Below are positions 25,633 to 33,231 of a DNA stretch of 64,000 nucleotides, piece after piece. The stretch lies in contig NZ_BAAAWO010000001.1 of NCBI RefSeq assembly GCF_039535115.1, forward strand, positions 2,852,001-2,916,000. The letters run 5' to 3'. The notes beneath the pieces are model-generated. The model searched no databases, was not told the DNA's origin, and was given only the letters and a program-made list of their open reading frames with translations. The position numbers and the translations under genes are program-made. How positions within the stretch are numbered: position 1 is the stretch's first letter; each line of letters starts with the position of its first letter. The DNA comes from Paeniglutamicibacter sulfureus (GTDB taxonomy: Bacteria; Actinomycetota; Actinomycetes; Actinomycetales; Micrococcaceae).

Positions 25633-26526
25633 TCATCGTGTTTCGGCGCCTTCGGGCTTTGCAGGGGATGCCATCCGTCGACGCAGCGGGCACGCGGGGA
25701 CGGCGAACCAGCAGAGGGCCGCAGCCACGGCGAGGGCGGCGGCGGTGACGACGAGGATGAGGTTCGCCGGTGCCGGCAGTTCCTGAAAGAGCACGAAGAT
25801 GCCCATGCCAAGCACGAAGAAGCCAAAGCCCTTGCGCAACGAGGATTCGGGGATGCGTCCGGCGAGCCGGGCACCAATGAATGACCCGAGGATCGCGGCC
25901 GTCGTGACCCCGCCGACCAGCGCCCAATCCAAGGAGACCGTGGTGAGGTATCCGCCGAGTCCGGCGAAGGACTTCATGGCGATGACGATCAGCGAGGTGC
26001 CGACGGCCACCGGCATGGACAGTCCGCCGAGCAGGGCGAGCGCGGGCACGACGAGGAAGCCGCCACCGGCGCCGACCAGGCCGGTGACCAACCCCACGAC
26101 CAGGCCCTCGAGGATGACTTTGGGCACCGGGAGCTCGCCGTCGTGGGCCACGGACGAGGGGACCTTGCGGCCGCGGATCATGGCCAGGGAGGTGGCGACC
26201 ATCATCAGCGCGAAGGCGACCATGAGGATGGTTCCAGGGATGTGGCCGCCGAGCAGGCCGCCTCCGAAGGCCCCCGCCATGCCGGCGGCCCCGAAGACCA
26301 GCCCGGTGCGCCATTTCACGCGTTTCTTGCGGGCGTGGTCCACGGCGCTGACCGCGGAGGTCGCGCCGACCACAAAGAGCGAGGCGGCGATGGCTTCCTT
26401 GGGGTTCATGCCGGCGACATAGGTGAGGATCGGGACCGTGAGGATGGATCCGCCCCCGCCGAGCAATCCGAGCGAGAGTCCGATCAGCACCGACAGCAAG
26501 AGGGTGAGAGCGAGGGTAAGGGTCAT
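25633..26526 (-). CDS. TauE/SafE (TSUP) family permease
   Basis: A 297-residue membrane protein with two TSUP repeats: GLLGGGGSILTVPILTYVAG near the N-terminus and GLVGAGGGFLVVPALALLGG in the middle. The family moves sulfite, thiosulfate, sulfoacetate or related anions. It stands downstream of a rhodanese gene in the same orientation, the usual arrangement in sulfide-oxidation clusters, so export of sulfite or thiosulfate made from persulfide is the likely job. The gap to the rhodanese is 69 bp. Confidence 0.86.
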   Translation of the reverse strand: MTLTLALTLLLSVLIGLSLGLLGGGGSILTVPILTYVAGMNPKEAIAASLFVVGATSAVSAVDHARKKRVKWRTGLVFGAAGMAGAFGGGLLGGHIPGTILMVAFALMMVATSLAMIRGRKVPSSVAHDGELPVPKVILEGLVVGLVTGLVGAGGGFLVVPALALLGGLSMPVAVGTSLIVIAMKSFAGLGGYLTTVSLDWALVGGVTTAAILGSFIGARLAGRIPESSLRKGFGFFVLGMGIFVLFQELPAPANLILVVTAAALAVAAALCWFAVPACPLRRRMASPAKPEGAETR

Positions 26527-26595
26527 GGAGAAAGTCCTTGCGGGGTCGGGGGGCAGCTCTGCGCGCGGCGGGTGGTGGCCGTCGGGGAGTTTTCG

Positions 26596-26892
26596 CTAGG
26601 TGACGGGCAAGCCGGCACGCTGCCAGGCGTTCATGCCACCGTCCATGTTGTCGGCGGTGAATCCGGCGCCCGTGAGTGCGTCGGCGACGCGGGTGCTGCG
26701 GTTGCCACTGCGACACACCACGATGACGGGACGGAACCGGTCGATCTCCTCCAGCCTGTTGCCCAGCTCCCCCATGGAGATGTGGATGGCGCCGGGGATC
26801 ATGCCCTCGGCAACTTCGAAGTCTTCGCGGACGTCGAGGATCTGGTCCTCGCTGCGGCGCCGGTCGGCGTCGACGACGGTGATATCGGGCAT
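26596..26892 (-). CDS. Single-domain rhodanese
   Basis: A 98-residue sulfurtransferase. The active-site loop is CRSGNRS with the nucleophile C60. LDVREDFEVAEGMIPGAIHI and NMDGGMNAWQRAGLPVT at the end are standard rhodanese segments. It moves sulfane sulfur between persulfide or glutathione-like carriers, thiosulfate and cyanide-like acceptors. It lies between a strong hairpin and the TauE/SafE gene, within the CstR-linked sulfur island. Confidence 0.88.
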   Translation of the reverse strand: MPDITVVDADRRRSEDQILDVREDFEVAEGMIPGAIHISMGELGNRLEEIDRFRPVIVVCRSGNRSTRVADALTGAGFTADNMDGGMNAWQRAGLPVT

Positions 26893-26924
26893 GGTTGTTC
26901 CTTTGGCGCGTTGAGGAATGAGTG

Positions 26925-26964
26925 CCTTTCCTGCCCCGGGGTGTCAGTCCCGGGGCAGGAAAGG
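26925..26964 (-). terminator. 16-bp hairpin between the two rhodanese genes
   Basis: Perfect 16-base arms (26925-26940 and 26949-26964) around an 8-base loop. It lies 36 bp after the stop of the larger rhodanese gene, so the downstream rhodanese-permease pair may be partly uncoupled from it. Confidence 0.65.
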
Positions 26965-27000
26965 GCTGGGGAAAGGCCGACGGAGCCGGCCGGGGTGGTG

Positions 27001-27585
27001 TTAGGAGTTCCTGCCGGGCAGCTGGGCGATGACCGATTCACGGGTTGGCTCGTTGCCGGTCTTGTTCCAGGGCATCTTGGACAGGGCCTTGCCCATGGCG
27101 CAGGTATTGGTGGCAGCCGAGAAGGTCAGGCCCGCACCGATGACACCGGCAACGGTGCGCAGTTGCGGGGAGAGGAACTTGCCCCCGGCCAACCCGGCGA
27201 CAACCAGGGAACCGGCGGCCATTCGCACCTGGCGTTCCAAGGCCCAGCGCTTGGAACCCTGGACGGTTTCTCCGCCGGCCTGCTGGTATCCCGGCACGCC
27301 CCCAACGAGGACATGGGCATCGTTGAAGCCGACTCCGGCGAGCTTTGAGCGGGCCTCGGTGGCGCGCACGCCCGACTGGCAGACAAGTACCACCTTGGTG
27401 TCGATTCTCGCGGCAAGCTCCGCGGTGTGCTCGGCCAGCAGCGGGAGTGGGACATTGTAGGAGCCCTTGATATGCAGGCTTTCGAATTCGGCAGCGGAAC
27501 GCACGTCGAGAACCACGACATGGTCGCCGGAGGCAATCCACTCGTTGAGCACTCCGGGGCTGGTGGTCTGGGGAGTCGTGTTCAT
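27001..27585 (-). CDS. Rhodanese fused to a DUF2892 membrane domain
   Basis: An N-terminal rhodanese domain (LDVRSAAEFESLHIKGSYNV, active loop CQSGVRA with C69, GGVPGYQQAGGETV) is joined to a C-terminal hydrophobic DUF2892 segment (residues 125-165, MAAGSLVVAGLAGGKFLSPQ and onward) that probably anchors it to the membrane. A cysteine lies in ATNTCAMGKALSKMPWNK. Such fusions are common beside persulfide dioxygenases and TSUP permeases. It probably passes sulfane sulfur at the membrane. Confidence 0.85.
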   Translation of the reverse strand: MNTTPQTTSPGVLNEWIASGDHVVVLDVRSAAEFESLHIKGSYNVPLPLLAEHTAELAARIDTKVVLVCQSGVRATEARSKLAGVGFNDAHVLVGGVPGYQQAGGETVQGSKRWALERQVRMAAGSLVVAGLAGGKFLSPQLRTVAGVIGAGLTFSAATNTCAMGKALSKMPWNKTGNEPTRESVIAQLPGRNS

Positions 27586-27622
27586 GGCTTTGGGGCCCTT
27601 TCCGCCGGGCAGGGTGCCCGGC

Positions 27623-27656
27623 CGGTCCCGCGTCCGGAAGGGATGATGCGGGACCG
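27623..27656 (-). terminator. Hairpin after the persulfide dioxygenase gene
   Basis: Nine-base arms CGGTCCCGC (27623-27631) and its complement (27648-27656) with a 16-base loop, in the 108-bp gap between the dioxygenase-rhodanese and the rhodanese-DUF2892 genes. It could be a weak terminator or a processing site. Confidence 0.4.
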
Positions 27657-27693
27657 ATTTATGCTGATCGGGTGGTAGGGGCGTGTGGAGCGC

Positions 27694-29091
27694 CTAGGCG
27701 TCCTGCGCTTGCTTCCAGGCGTTCCATCCGGCGTAACTGCCCTCGAGCTCGATGACCTCGTGTCCGGCGCGGCGCAGGGCGGAGGCTGCCACGGAATTGC
27801 GGACGCCGGACTGGCAGTAGCTCACGATCACGCCGTCGGAAGGCAGCTGGTCAGTGTGCCACAGCACGCGGCCGGCGTTGAGCTGTTCGGAGCCCGGGAT
27901 GTGCCCGGCGGAGTGCTCGGACTTGTTGCGCACGTCGAGCACCATCGCCGCGTCGAACCGCGCCAATTGGGCGGGGGCCAACGTTTCCGGGGTGTAGGTC
28001 GGAAGACCCTCGAACGAGGTCACGTAGCCGGCGACGTTGTCGATGCCCACGCGGACGAGGTGGTCCCACATTTCGGTGGCCGTTTCGCTGCCGGCTGCCA
28101 ACAACACCAGCGGGCGCTGGTCGGTTTCCGGGTCCATGGCCCAACCGCCGTAGCTTGCCGCCTTGTTCCCGGCCGGGATGTTCAGCGCCCCCACCACGGT
28201 GCCCTTGTGGACCTCGCTGTGGTGGCGGGTGTCGACTATGCCGATTTCGTCGGCCGCCAATGCCTCAACGACATCGGAGCCGGACAGCTCGACCAGCGGT
28301 GCGCGTTCGACCATGATGGCCGGTCCCTGTCGGTTTTGTCGCTTCATCCGGCCAAAGTAGGCGTGGGCGTCGGGCTGCCCGTCGAGCAGGGTCTCAATGA
28401 ATCCGGTCTCATCGTTTGCCGCGAGGTAAGGGCCCCACCAGGAGAAGTTTCGTTCATATCCGACGGTGGAGGACGGAATGGCGCCCAGCGCCTTGCCGCA
28501 GGCACTGCCTGCACCGTGGCCCGGGTAAATCTGCACATAGTCGGGCAGTGTCAGGAACTTGTCCTTGAGCGAGACAAACAGGTCGTGCGCCCCGGCGAAG
28601 CGGGTGTCGGTGCCGCCGGCTGCCTCGTCGAGCAGGTCTGGACGGCCCAGGTCACCCGAGAACACGAAATCTCCCGTGAGCAGGAAGCCTGGTTCGTCGC
28701 TGAAGGCGCCATCGGTGATCAGGAAGGAGAGGTGTTCCGGGGTGTGGCCGGGGGTGTGCAGCGCTCGGAGGGTGATATTTCCCAGGGTGATGGTGGACTG
28801 GTCGAAGAGACGGTTGGCGTCGAATTCATACTGCCAGTCTTCCCCGCCCTCGCCCGAGACATGGATCGTTGCATCGGTGGCGGCCGCCAGCTCGCGGGTT
28901 CCGGAAAGGTAATCGGCATGGATATGGGTCTCGGTGACTGCCGTGATCTTCATGCCGTTCTTCGCGGCAAGGTCCTGGTACACCCGGATGTCGCGGCGGG
29001 CGTCCACCACAATGGCCTCGCCCTTGGCCTGGCAGCCAATGAAGTAGCTGGCCTGTGCCAGGTCCTCATCATAGATGCGTTCGAGAAGCAT
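27694..29091 (-). CDS. Persulfide dioxygenase-rhodanese fusion (CstB/BlhA type)
   Basis: Oxidises low-molecular-weight persulfides to sulfite and passes sulfur on to make thiosulfate. The N-terminal metallo-beta-lactamase domain has THIHADYLSGT, HTPGHTPEHLSF, GDFVFSGDLGR and PGHGAGSACG. Two rhodanese domains follow: the first lacks a catalytic cysteine (LLAAGSE), the second has CQSGVRN with C426. The ATG at 29091 (465 residues) is preceded by GGAGAG; an upstream TTG at 29118 is unlikely. Two perfect CstR-type operators lie 35 and 70 bp upstream, so it is the prime target of the repressor at 29625. Confidence 0.9.
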   Translation of the reverse strand: MLLERIYDEDLAQASYFIGCQAKGEAIVVDARRDIRVYQDLAAKNGMKITAVTETHIHADYLSGTRELAAATDATIHVSGEGGEDWQYEFDANRLFDQSTITLGNITLRALHTPGHTPEHLSFLITDGAFSDEPGFLLTGDFVFSGDLGRPDLLDEAAGGTDTRFAGAHDLFVSLKDKFLTLPDYVQIYPGHGAGSACGKALGAIPSSTVGYERNFSWWGPYLAANDETGFIETLLDGQPDAHAYFGRMKRQNRQGPAIMVERAPLVELSGSDVVEALAADEIGIVDTRHHSEVHKGTVVGALNIPAGNKAASYGGWAMDPETDQRPLVLLAAGSETATEMWDHLVRVGIDNVAGYVTSFEGLPTYTPETLAPAQLARFDAAMVLDVRNKSEHSAGHIPGSEQLNAGRVLWHTDQLPSDGVIVSYCQSGVRNSVAASALRRAGHEVIELEGSYAGWNAWKQAQDA

Positions 29092-29125
29092 GGTCTCTCC
29101 TTTGGTTGCTTGAATCAAAAAAATA

Positions 29126-29141
29126 ATACCCCCGGGGGTAT
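29126..29141. promoter_or_regulatory. CstR/CsoR operator 1
   Basis: Perfect palindrome ATACCCCCGGGGGTAT, 35 bp ahead of the persulfide dioxygenase start. G/C-rich centres with AT-rich ends are typical of CsoR-family operators. Confidence 0.8.
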
Positions 29142-29160
29142 CTCGCCATCACAAACAATA

Positions 29161-29176
29161 ATACCCCCGGGGGTAT
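29161..29176. promoter_or_regulatory. CstR/CsoR operator 2
   Basis: A second perfect ATACCCCCGGGGGTAT, 35 bases from the first centre to centre. Both copies are preceded by AATA, so about 20 bases are repeated. Two boxes at one promoter suggest cooperative repression of the persulfide dioxygenase gene. Confidence 0.8.
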
Positions 29177-29226
29177 CCGTCAAATGATCTATCGGCCGAA
29201 CCCTGGGGTGCCCTCTGCGCAGAAAA

Positions 29227-29265
29227 GCGGCGGTCGGCACCATGGTGAATGATGCCGACCGCCGC
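29227..29265 (-). terminator. 13-bp hairpin after the small cysteine-rich gene
   Basis: Perfect 13-base arms (29227-29239 and 29253-29265) with a 13-base loop, 20 bp past the stop of the gene at 29286-29462 in its reading direction. Confidence 0.6.
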
Positions 29266-29285
29266 CGGGCCTTGGGTGGTTGGGC

Positions 29286-29462
29286 TTAGCGGCCAAAGAG
29301 GCGCGCGAAGAACCCACCGCCCTTGCGGGCTTCCCTCGGGGCACTTGGATCACAGGTGCAGCGCTCGCTGCGTGGCACGTGGGCCATGACCTGCTTGATA
29401 TGCTGGCCGCATCCGGCCCAGGTGGTTTTCTGGCACTTGCGGCATTTGGTCGCACGGCACAT
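29286..29462 (-). CDS. Small cysteine-rich protein in the CstR regulon
   Basis: A 58-residue protein with six cysteines and a histidine in a zinc-ribbon-like pattern: C2, C7, C10, C18, H21, C35 and C37 (CRATKCRKCQKTTWAGCGQH, then CTC). It ends in a basic, aromatic tail, GGGFFARLFGR. The ATG at 29462 is chosen because GAGGAG lies 7 bases upstream; the frame stays open to 29528. I recall similar short proteins in other actinobacteria but know no function. An operator of the CstR type lies 67 bp upstream, so it is probably induced by reactive sulfur. It could bind zinc or carry persulfides on its cysteines. Confidence 0.72.
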   Translation of the reverse strand: MCRATKCRKCQKTTWAGCGQHIKQVMAHVPRSERCTCDPSAPREARKGGGFFARLFGR

Positions 29463-29528
29463 GTGGCGGCTCCTCGCGTTTCGGGTTATCGAGGGCCCAT
29501 TCGCCCCCTTTGCATTCGAGTATGACAC

Positions 29529-29544
29529 ATACCCCAGGGGGTAT
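29529..29544. promoter_or_regulatory. CstR/CsoR operator 3
   Basis: ATACCCCAGGGGGTAT, one change from the perfect palindrome, 67 bp ahead of the small cysteine-rich gene read leftward. It probably controls that gene. Confidence 0.75.
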
Positions 29545-29572
29545 TTAAAGTCACTGTCCCCGAACCACCGGA

Positions 29573-29588
29573 AAACCCCCGGGGGTAT
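29573..29588. promoter_or_regulatory. CstR/CsoR operator 4
   Basis: AAACCCCCGGGGGTAT, one change from the perfect palindrome, 37 bp ahead of the repressor gene. It probably gives autoregulation. Operators 3 and 4 sit together in the divergent promoter region of the repressor and the small gene. Confidence 0.75.
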
Positions 29589-29624
29589 AGAATTGATGAA
29601 ACCAACACCCGGGAGGGACCCACC

Positions 29625-29882
29625 ATGGAACTTGAAGCGGACACCATGAAACCGGCCATCAACAGGCTCAAACGAGCCCAGGGCCAGCTGAACGCGGTGA
29701 TACGCATGCTGGAGGAAGGCGGTGACTGCCGCGCGGTGGTCACCCAGCTTTCCGCAGCCTCCAAGGCCATCGACCGTGCCGGGTTCTCCATTATCGCCAC
29801 GGGGCTCGAGCAGTGCCTGAAAAGCGAGGACCCTGCGGCCGACCGCGCTGACATGGAAAAGCTCTTCCTCTCACTGGCATAG
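29625..29882 (+). CDS. CstR-like persulfide-sensing repressor (CsoR/RcnR family)
   Basis: An 85-residue all-helical DNA-binding protein of the DUF156 family. It keeps the two sensor cysteines C35 (GGDCRAV) and C64 (LEQCLKS), but the copper-ligand histidine of CsoR, four residues before the second cysteine, is glycine (G60). That pattern marks CstR, which forms a Cys-Cys polysulfide link and leaves DNA when reactive sulfur rises. The ATG at 29625 has GGGAGG 8 bases upstream. Four matching operators lie upstream of it, of the cysteine-rich gene and of the persulfide dioxygenase gene. Confidence 0.88.
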   Translation: MELEADTMKPAINRLKRAQGQLNAVIRMLEEGGDCRAVVTQLSAASKAIDRAGFSIIATGLEQCLKSEDPAADRADMEKLFLSLA

Positions 29883-29997
29883 TTCCCAACCAGCCAACGC
29901 CGCAGAATTACTGCAAGGCCTTCAAATTGCATAGGCGAAATAATTCACGCGATCCGTATCGTAGTTCTTTGAACCCGGGAACCCTCGGTGACTGTTT

Positions 29998-30020
29998 CCG
30001 AGACGACTGGCCTCTCGGAT
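29998..30020. terminator. Short hairpin between cstR-like and amine oxidase genes
   Basis: TCCGAGA (29998-30004) and TCTCGGA (30014-30020) form 7-base arms with a 9-base loop between the converging repressor and amine oxidase genes. A weak but well-placed candidate. Confidence 0.35.
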
Positions 30021-30068
30021 TCGGCTGAAGGTCCTGCCGATGCCGACGTTTAGCCGCCACTGGTGGTC

Positions 30069-31421
30069 TCAGTTCGGCATGGCGAGAAGGATTTCGTCTG
30101 CTGCCCGAAGACCGGAACGCACGGCCCCGTCCATGTAGCCGTTCCAGACGGACGAGGTCTCCGCGCCCGCCCAGTGGATGCGTCCGACGGGAGCCGCCAG
30201 GGCCTTACCGTACTGCGTCCAGGCGCCGGCACCCAGCCGCCCCCCGTAGCAGCCACGAGTGAATTCCTCCGCCGTCCAGTCCTGCTCCACGATGTCGAAG
30301 GGCTTCGCCGCCTTCGGCCCGAAGTACTTCACCAGGTCGGCGACGACCAGCGCACGGCGCTCCGCCTCGCCCAGTGGGCTAGCGGTGCGGGCATGGTGGC
30401 CCTCCAGGAAGCCGACCAGCACTCCGCAGGACCCGTCGCGCGGACTGTTGTCCAGCACGACGTTGAAGGGGTCATCGAAACTCCACACCGTGCCGCTAAG
30501 CCCCTCCTCGCGCCAAAACGGCGTGTCGTAGCCAACCTGGAACTTGATCACGGCCCCGGCCGGCATCTGCTGGGTAAGTCCGTCGCGCAACGCAGGCAGC
30601 GGCGGATCGTAGCGCAGGCGCCCGGCCAGCGTCTGCGGGATGGCGACGATGACGTGCCCGGTCGTGAGACTGCCTCCCTCGTACTCGACCACGACCCCGG
30701 ACTCGTCTTGGCGGATGGTCCGCACCACGGCGTTGAGCCGCACCGACTCCCCCAGCGCCTCGGCCATCCGCTCGGAGATCAGGTGCGTTCCGCCCACGAT
30801 CCTCGACTCCTGTGCACCGCCCGTGGTGGTCATCAGGGATTCCAGGCTGGTTCCCGACTTGACGTAGAACAGGAAGTGCAGAAGCGAAAGCTCCGGCGAC
30901 TCGGCCGAGAACAGCGAGGGCACCAGCAGCCGGAAGAAGCGATGGGCCAGCGCGTCGGAGGTGTTCTCAACCACCCACGAGTCCAGGGTCTGCCGATCCA
31001 AGTCCCCGGCTCCGGCCGTTTCCCACGGCTCGCCCAAGGCCACCGTGGAGGCCATCGCCTCCAGCTCCTCCCAGAGCCGGTTCACCTCCGCGGCCGTTTC
31101 CGGCGGAAGGCCATAGGACTTGTCCGCGTAGCGCACCACCTTCCCGTCATACGCGGTCAGCGACTCGCCTTCGTCAAAACTGGCGAAGGTCTCCAGCCCC
31201 AGTTCCTCGATCAGCCCCAGCACCGCATCCTGCGTCGGGCCGACCCATTGGCCGCCCAGCTCCACCGGCTCCCCATTGCTCAGGAAGCCGCCCATATTGC
31301 GCCCCGCCACCCGGTCGCGGGCCTCCAGCACTGCCACGGACCGGCCTTCCGCCACCAACTTCCGGGCAGCGCTGAGACCGGCCAGGCCCGCACCCACGAC
31401 AACTACGTCCACATCAAACAT
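30069..31421 (-). CDS. Flavin monoamine oxidase (putrescine oxidase-like)
   Basis: Oxidises a primary amine to the aldehyde with release of ammonia and H2O2. The 450-residue protein has an N-terminal FAD-binding motif (VVVVGAGLAGLSAARKL, then VLEARDRVAGR), ELGGQWVGPTQDAVLGLIEE, and the C-terminal FAD and active-site block CYGGRLGAGAWTQYG, GRIHWAGAETSSVWNGYMDG. These fit the putrescine oxidases and monoamine oxidases of Micrococcus and Rhodococcus. It is monocistronic; the substrate is inferred from family. A mutated copy of its C-terminus lies at 2440-2523. Confidence 0.86.
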   Translation of the reverse strand: MFDVDVVVVGAGLAGLSAARKLVAEGRSVAVLEARDRVAGRNMGGFLSNGEPVELGGQWVGPTQDAVLGLIEELGLETFASFDEGESLTAYDGKVVRYADKSYGLPPETAAEVNRLWEELEAMASTVALGEPWETAGAGDLDRQTLDSWVVENTSDALAHRFFRLLVPSLFSAESPELSLLHFLFYVKSGTSLESLMTTTGGAQESRIVGGTHLISERMAEALGESVRLNAVVRTIRQDESGVVVEYEGGSLTTGHVIVAIPQTLAGRLRYDPPLPALRDGLTQQMPAGAVIKFQVGYDTPFWREEGLSGTVWSFDDPFNVVLDNSPRDGSCGVLVGFLEGHHARTASPLGEAERRALVVADLVKYFGPKAAKPFDIVEQDWTAEEFTRGCYGGRLGAGAWTQYGKALAAPVGRIHWAGAETSSVWNGYMDGAVRSGLRAADEILLAMPN

Positions 31422-31473
31422 CCAAAACCTCCACTAGGTCATTGCCTTGGCCACAACACCGGCGCGTTAAACG

Positions 31474-31507
31474 ACTTTGTCCCGGGGCGCTGGCCCCGGG
31501 ACAAAGT
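31474..31507 (-). terminator. Perfect 15-bp hairpin after the cysteine hydrolase gene
   Basis: Arms 31474-31488 and 31493-31507 (ACTTTGTCCCGGGGC and its complement) with a 4-base loop, 8 bp past the stop of the isochorismatase-like gene, which reads leftward. Confidence 0.75.
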
Positions 31508-31515
31508 CAGCGGAT

Positions 31516-32166
31516 CTAGCCGGCGACCGGTGCGAACGCGGCGCGTCCCTGGACAGCGGAGGAGCCGAGGTCGCCTTTGGGCAGCTCGGCGCCGCCCTCG
31601 ACGGACGTCGCCCAGGCGTCGGCGGTGGCGACGGTGGCGAAGTTCGAGTGCAACAGCACCATCAGTGCTTCATGCAACTGCTGCGCATCGACCTGGCCCG
31701 CCTCGTTGGCCAGGTGGACCGCTCCGCTGGCGTCGGAGAGGATCTCCACGCCGAAGCCCAGCGGTTCTGCGGCCGCGGCGGTGGCCAGGTCGCAATTATT
31801 GGTCATGTAGCCGACCAGGGTGATGGTGTCGATCTGGTTCTCCCGCAGCCAGGCCTCGAAGTCGGTGCCGGCGAAGACGCTGGCGTAGCTCTTGACCAGG
31901 GACTTCCAGGAATCCTTGCGACGGGCTTCGATCTCCGGGTGCAGCTTCCAGCCCTCGGAGCCCTCGGCGAACACCGGCGCCCCTGCCGGGTACTGGTGCT
32001 GCACGGCGACAACGGGCATGCCCTGCGCGTTGGCCAGGTCGATGGCCCTGGTGATGTTGGCCAGGGAATCGTTGCGGTTGGGGTACTGGATGGCCAATGG
32101 CCCTTCTTCGGCAAAGTAGTCGTTCTGCACGTCGACAATGACCAGTGCGCGGCGCAATTCAGCCAT
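31516..32166 (-). CDS. Isochorismatase-like cysteine hydrolase
   Basis: A 216-residue hydrolase with the catalytic triad D12 (VIVDVQNDY), K92 (KSYASVF) and C125 (GYMTNNCD). The family includes nicotinamidases, N-carbamoylsarcosine amidases and biuret- or ureido-hydrolases. The ATG at 32166 has GGGAG about 6 bases upstream; the frame stays open further without a good start. It is divergent from a GlxA-type AraC regulator, a frequent pairing in which the regulator controls the hydrolase. The substrate is unknown; an amide or ureido compound would suit the neighbourhood. Confidence 0.85.
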   Translation of the reverse strand: MAELRRALVIVDVQNDYFAEEGPLAIQYPNRNDSLANITRAIDLANAQGMPVVAVQHQYPAGAPVFAEGSEGWKLHPEIEARRKDSWKSLVKSYASVFAGTDFEAWLRENQIDTITLVGYMTNNCDLATAAAAEPLGFGVEILSDASGAVHLANEAGQVDAQQLHEALMVLLHSNFATVATADAWATSVEGGAELPKGDLGSSAVQGRAAFAPVAG

Positions 32167-32271
32167 GGTGGGCTCCCATTCGTTGTGTTTGGTTGGTGAT
32201 TCCAGCATGGCAGGGCCCGCTCGGGTACAGTGAGTGGCGTATATGCACGTCTTCGATGGAAATGGGCCAGA

Positions 32272-33219
32272 ATGAAGATCGCCATCCACGCCTTCGATGG
32301 CATGACCATGTTCCACCTCGCCACGCCCCTGCTGGTTTTCGGCGAAGTTGCGCGGTTGGGTCTCGCCCCGGACTGGACGACGGCGGCATTCAATGACGCG
32401 GGGCAGCCGGTGCGCAGCGCCGAGGGCAACCTGATCGGCGACATTTCCGGGCCGGAAACTGCAGCCGACGCCGACCTCGTGGTGTTCCCCTCTTGGCTCT
32501 CGGAGCTGCCCGATCCCTCCGGGGAACTGCTTCGGCTGATTCGCGAGGCCCATGGGCGCGGTGCCGCCATTGCGGGCCTGTGCCTCGGCGCCTACCCGGT
32601 CGCCTGCAGCGGCGTGCTCGACGGGCGCACGGCCGTGACGCACTGGGGAGCCGCCCGGGAGGTCGCGGCCAAGCCGCATGCCGCGGAATTCAACGATTCA
32701 GCCCTCTACATCGACCACGGCGACGTGCTCACCTCGGCCGGCACCGCTTCGGCCCTGGATGCCTGCCTGCACATCGTGCGCACCCGCCTCGGCTCGGCGG
32801 CCGCGGCCACCGTGGCGCGCCAGATCGTCATCGCTCCGCACCGCGATGGGGGCCAGGCGCAATACATCGCCCGCCCGCTGCCGGATCCCGAGTTGGACGG
32901 GCCGCTGGGCCGGACCATTCAGTGGGCACTGTCGAACCTCGACCAGGACCTCGAGGTGGACGCCATGGCGGCCCATGCAACGATGAGCAAGCGGAACTTC
33001 ACCCGCAGGTTCAAGGAGGTCACCGGGCTCTCCCCCGCGCGCTGGGTGCTCGGCCGCCGGCTCGACGATGCCCGCCAATTGCTGGAAACCACCAACTGGA
33101 GCATTGCCCGCATTGCCGAATCCTGCGGCTTCGGCAGCGCGGTGACCTTCCGCCAGAACTTCGTTTCCGCCTATTCCACCACGCCGACCTCATACCGCCA
33201 CCGTTTCACCGCCCGCTGA
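32272..33219 (+). CDS. GlxA-type AraC regulator (DJ-1/PfpI + HTH)
   Basis: An N-terminal DJ-1/PfpI-like domain (residues 1-175, with the nucleophile-elbow-like AIAGLCLGAYPVA and THWGAAREVA) is fused to two AraC helix-turn-helix motifs (LEVDAMAAHATMSKRNFTRR and WSIARIAESCGFGSAVTFRQ). The ATG at 32272 (315 residues) is preferred to a GTG at 32230, because MKIAIHAFDGMT is a standard family start. It is divergent from the cysteine hydrolase gene with a gap of 105 bp. Confidence 0.87.
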   Translation: MKIAIHAFDGMTMFHLATPLLVFGEVARLGLAPDWTTAAFNDAGQPVRSAEGNLIGDISGPETAADADLVVFPSWLSELPDPSGELLRLIREAHGRGAAIAGLCLGAYPVACSGVLDGRTAVTHWGAAREVAAKPHAAEFNDSALYIDHGDVLTSAGTASALDACLHIVRTRLGSAAAATVARQIVIAPHRDGGQAQYIARPLPDPELDGPLGRTIQWALSNLDQDLEVDAMAAHATMSKRNFTRRFKEVTGLSPARWVLGRRLDDARQLLETTNWSIARIAESCGFGSAVTFRQNFVSAYSTTPTSYRHRFTAR

Positions 33220-33231
33220 GCGGCGGGCCGT

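Noticed and set aside
29126..29176. The repeated CCCCCGGGGG blocks considered as an insertion-element end or short repeat family
   Set aside because: They occur only at promoters of the sulfur island, are 16-base palindromes and match CsoR-family operator form.
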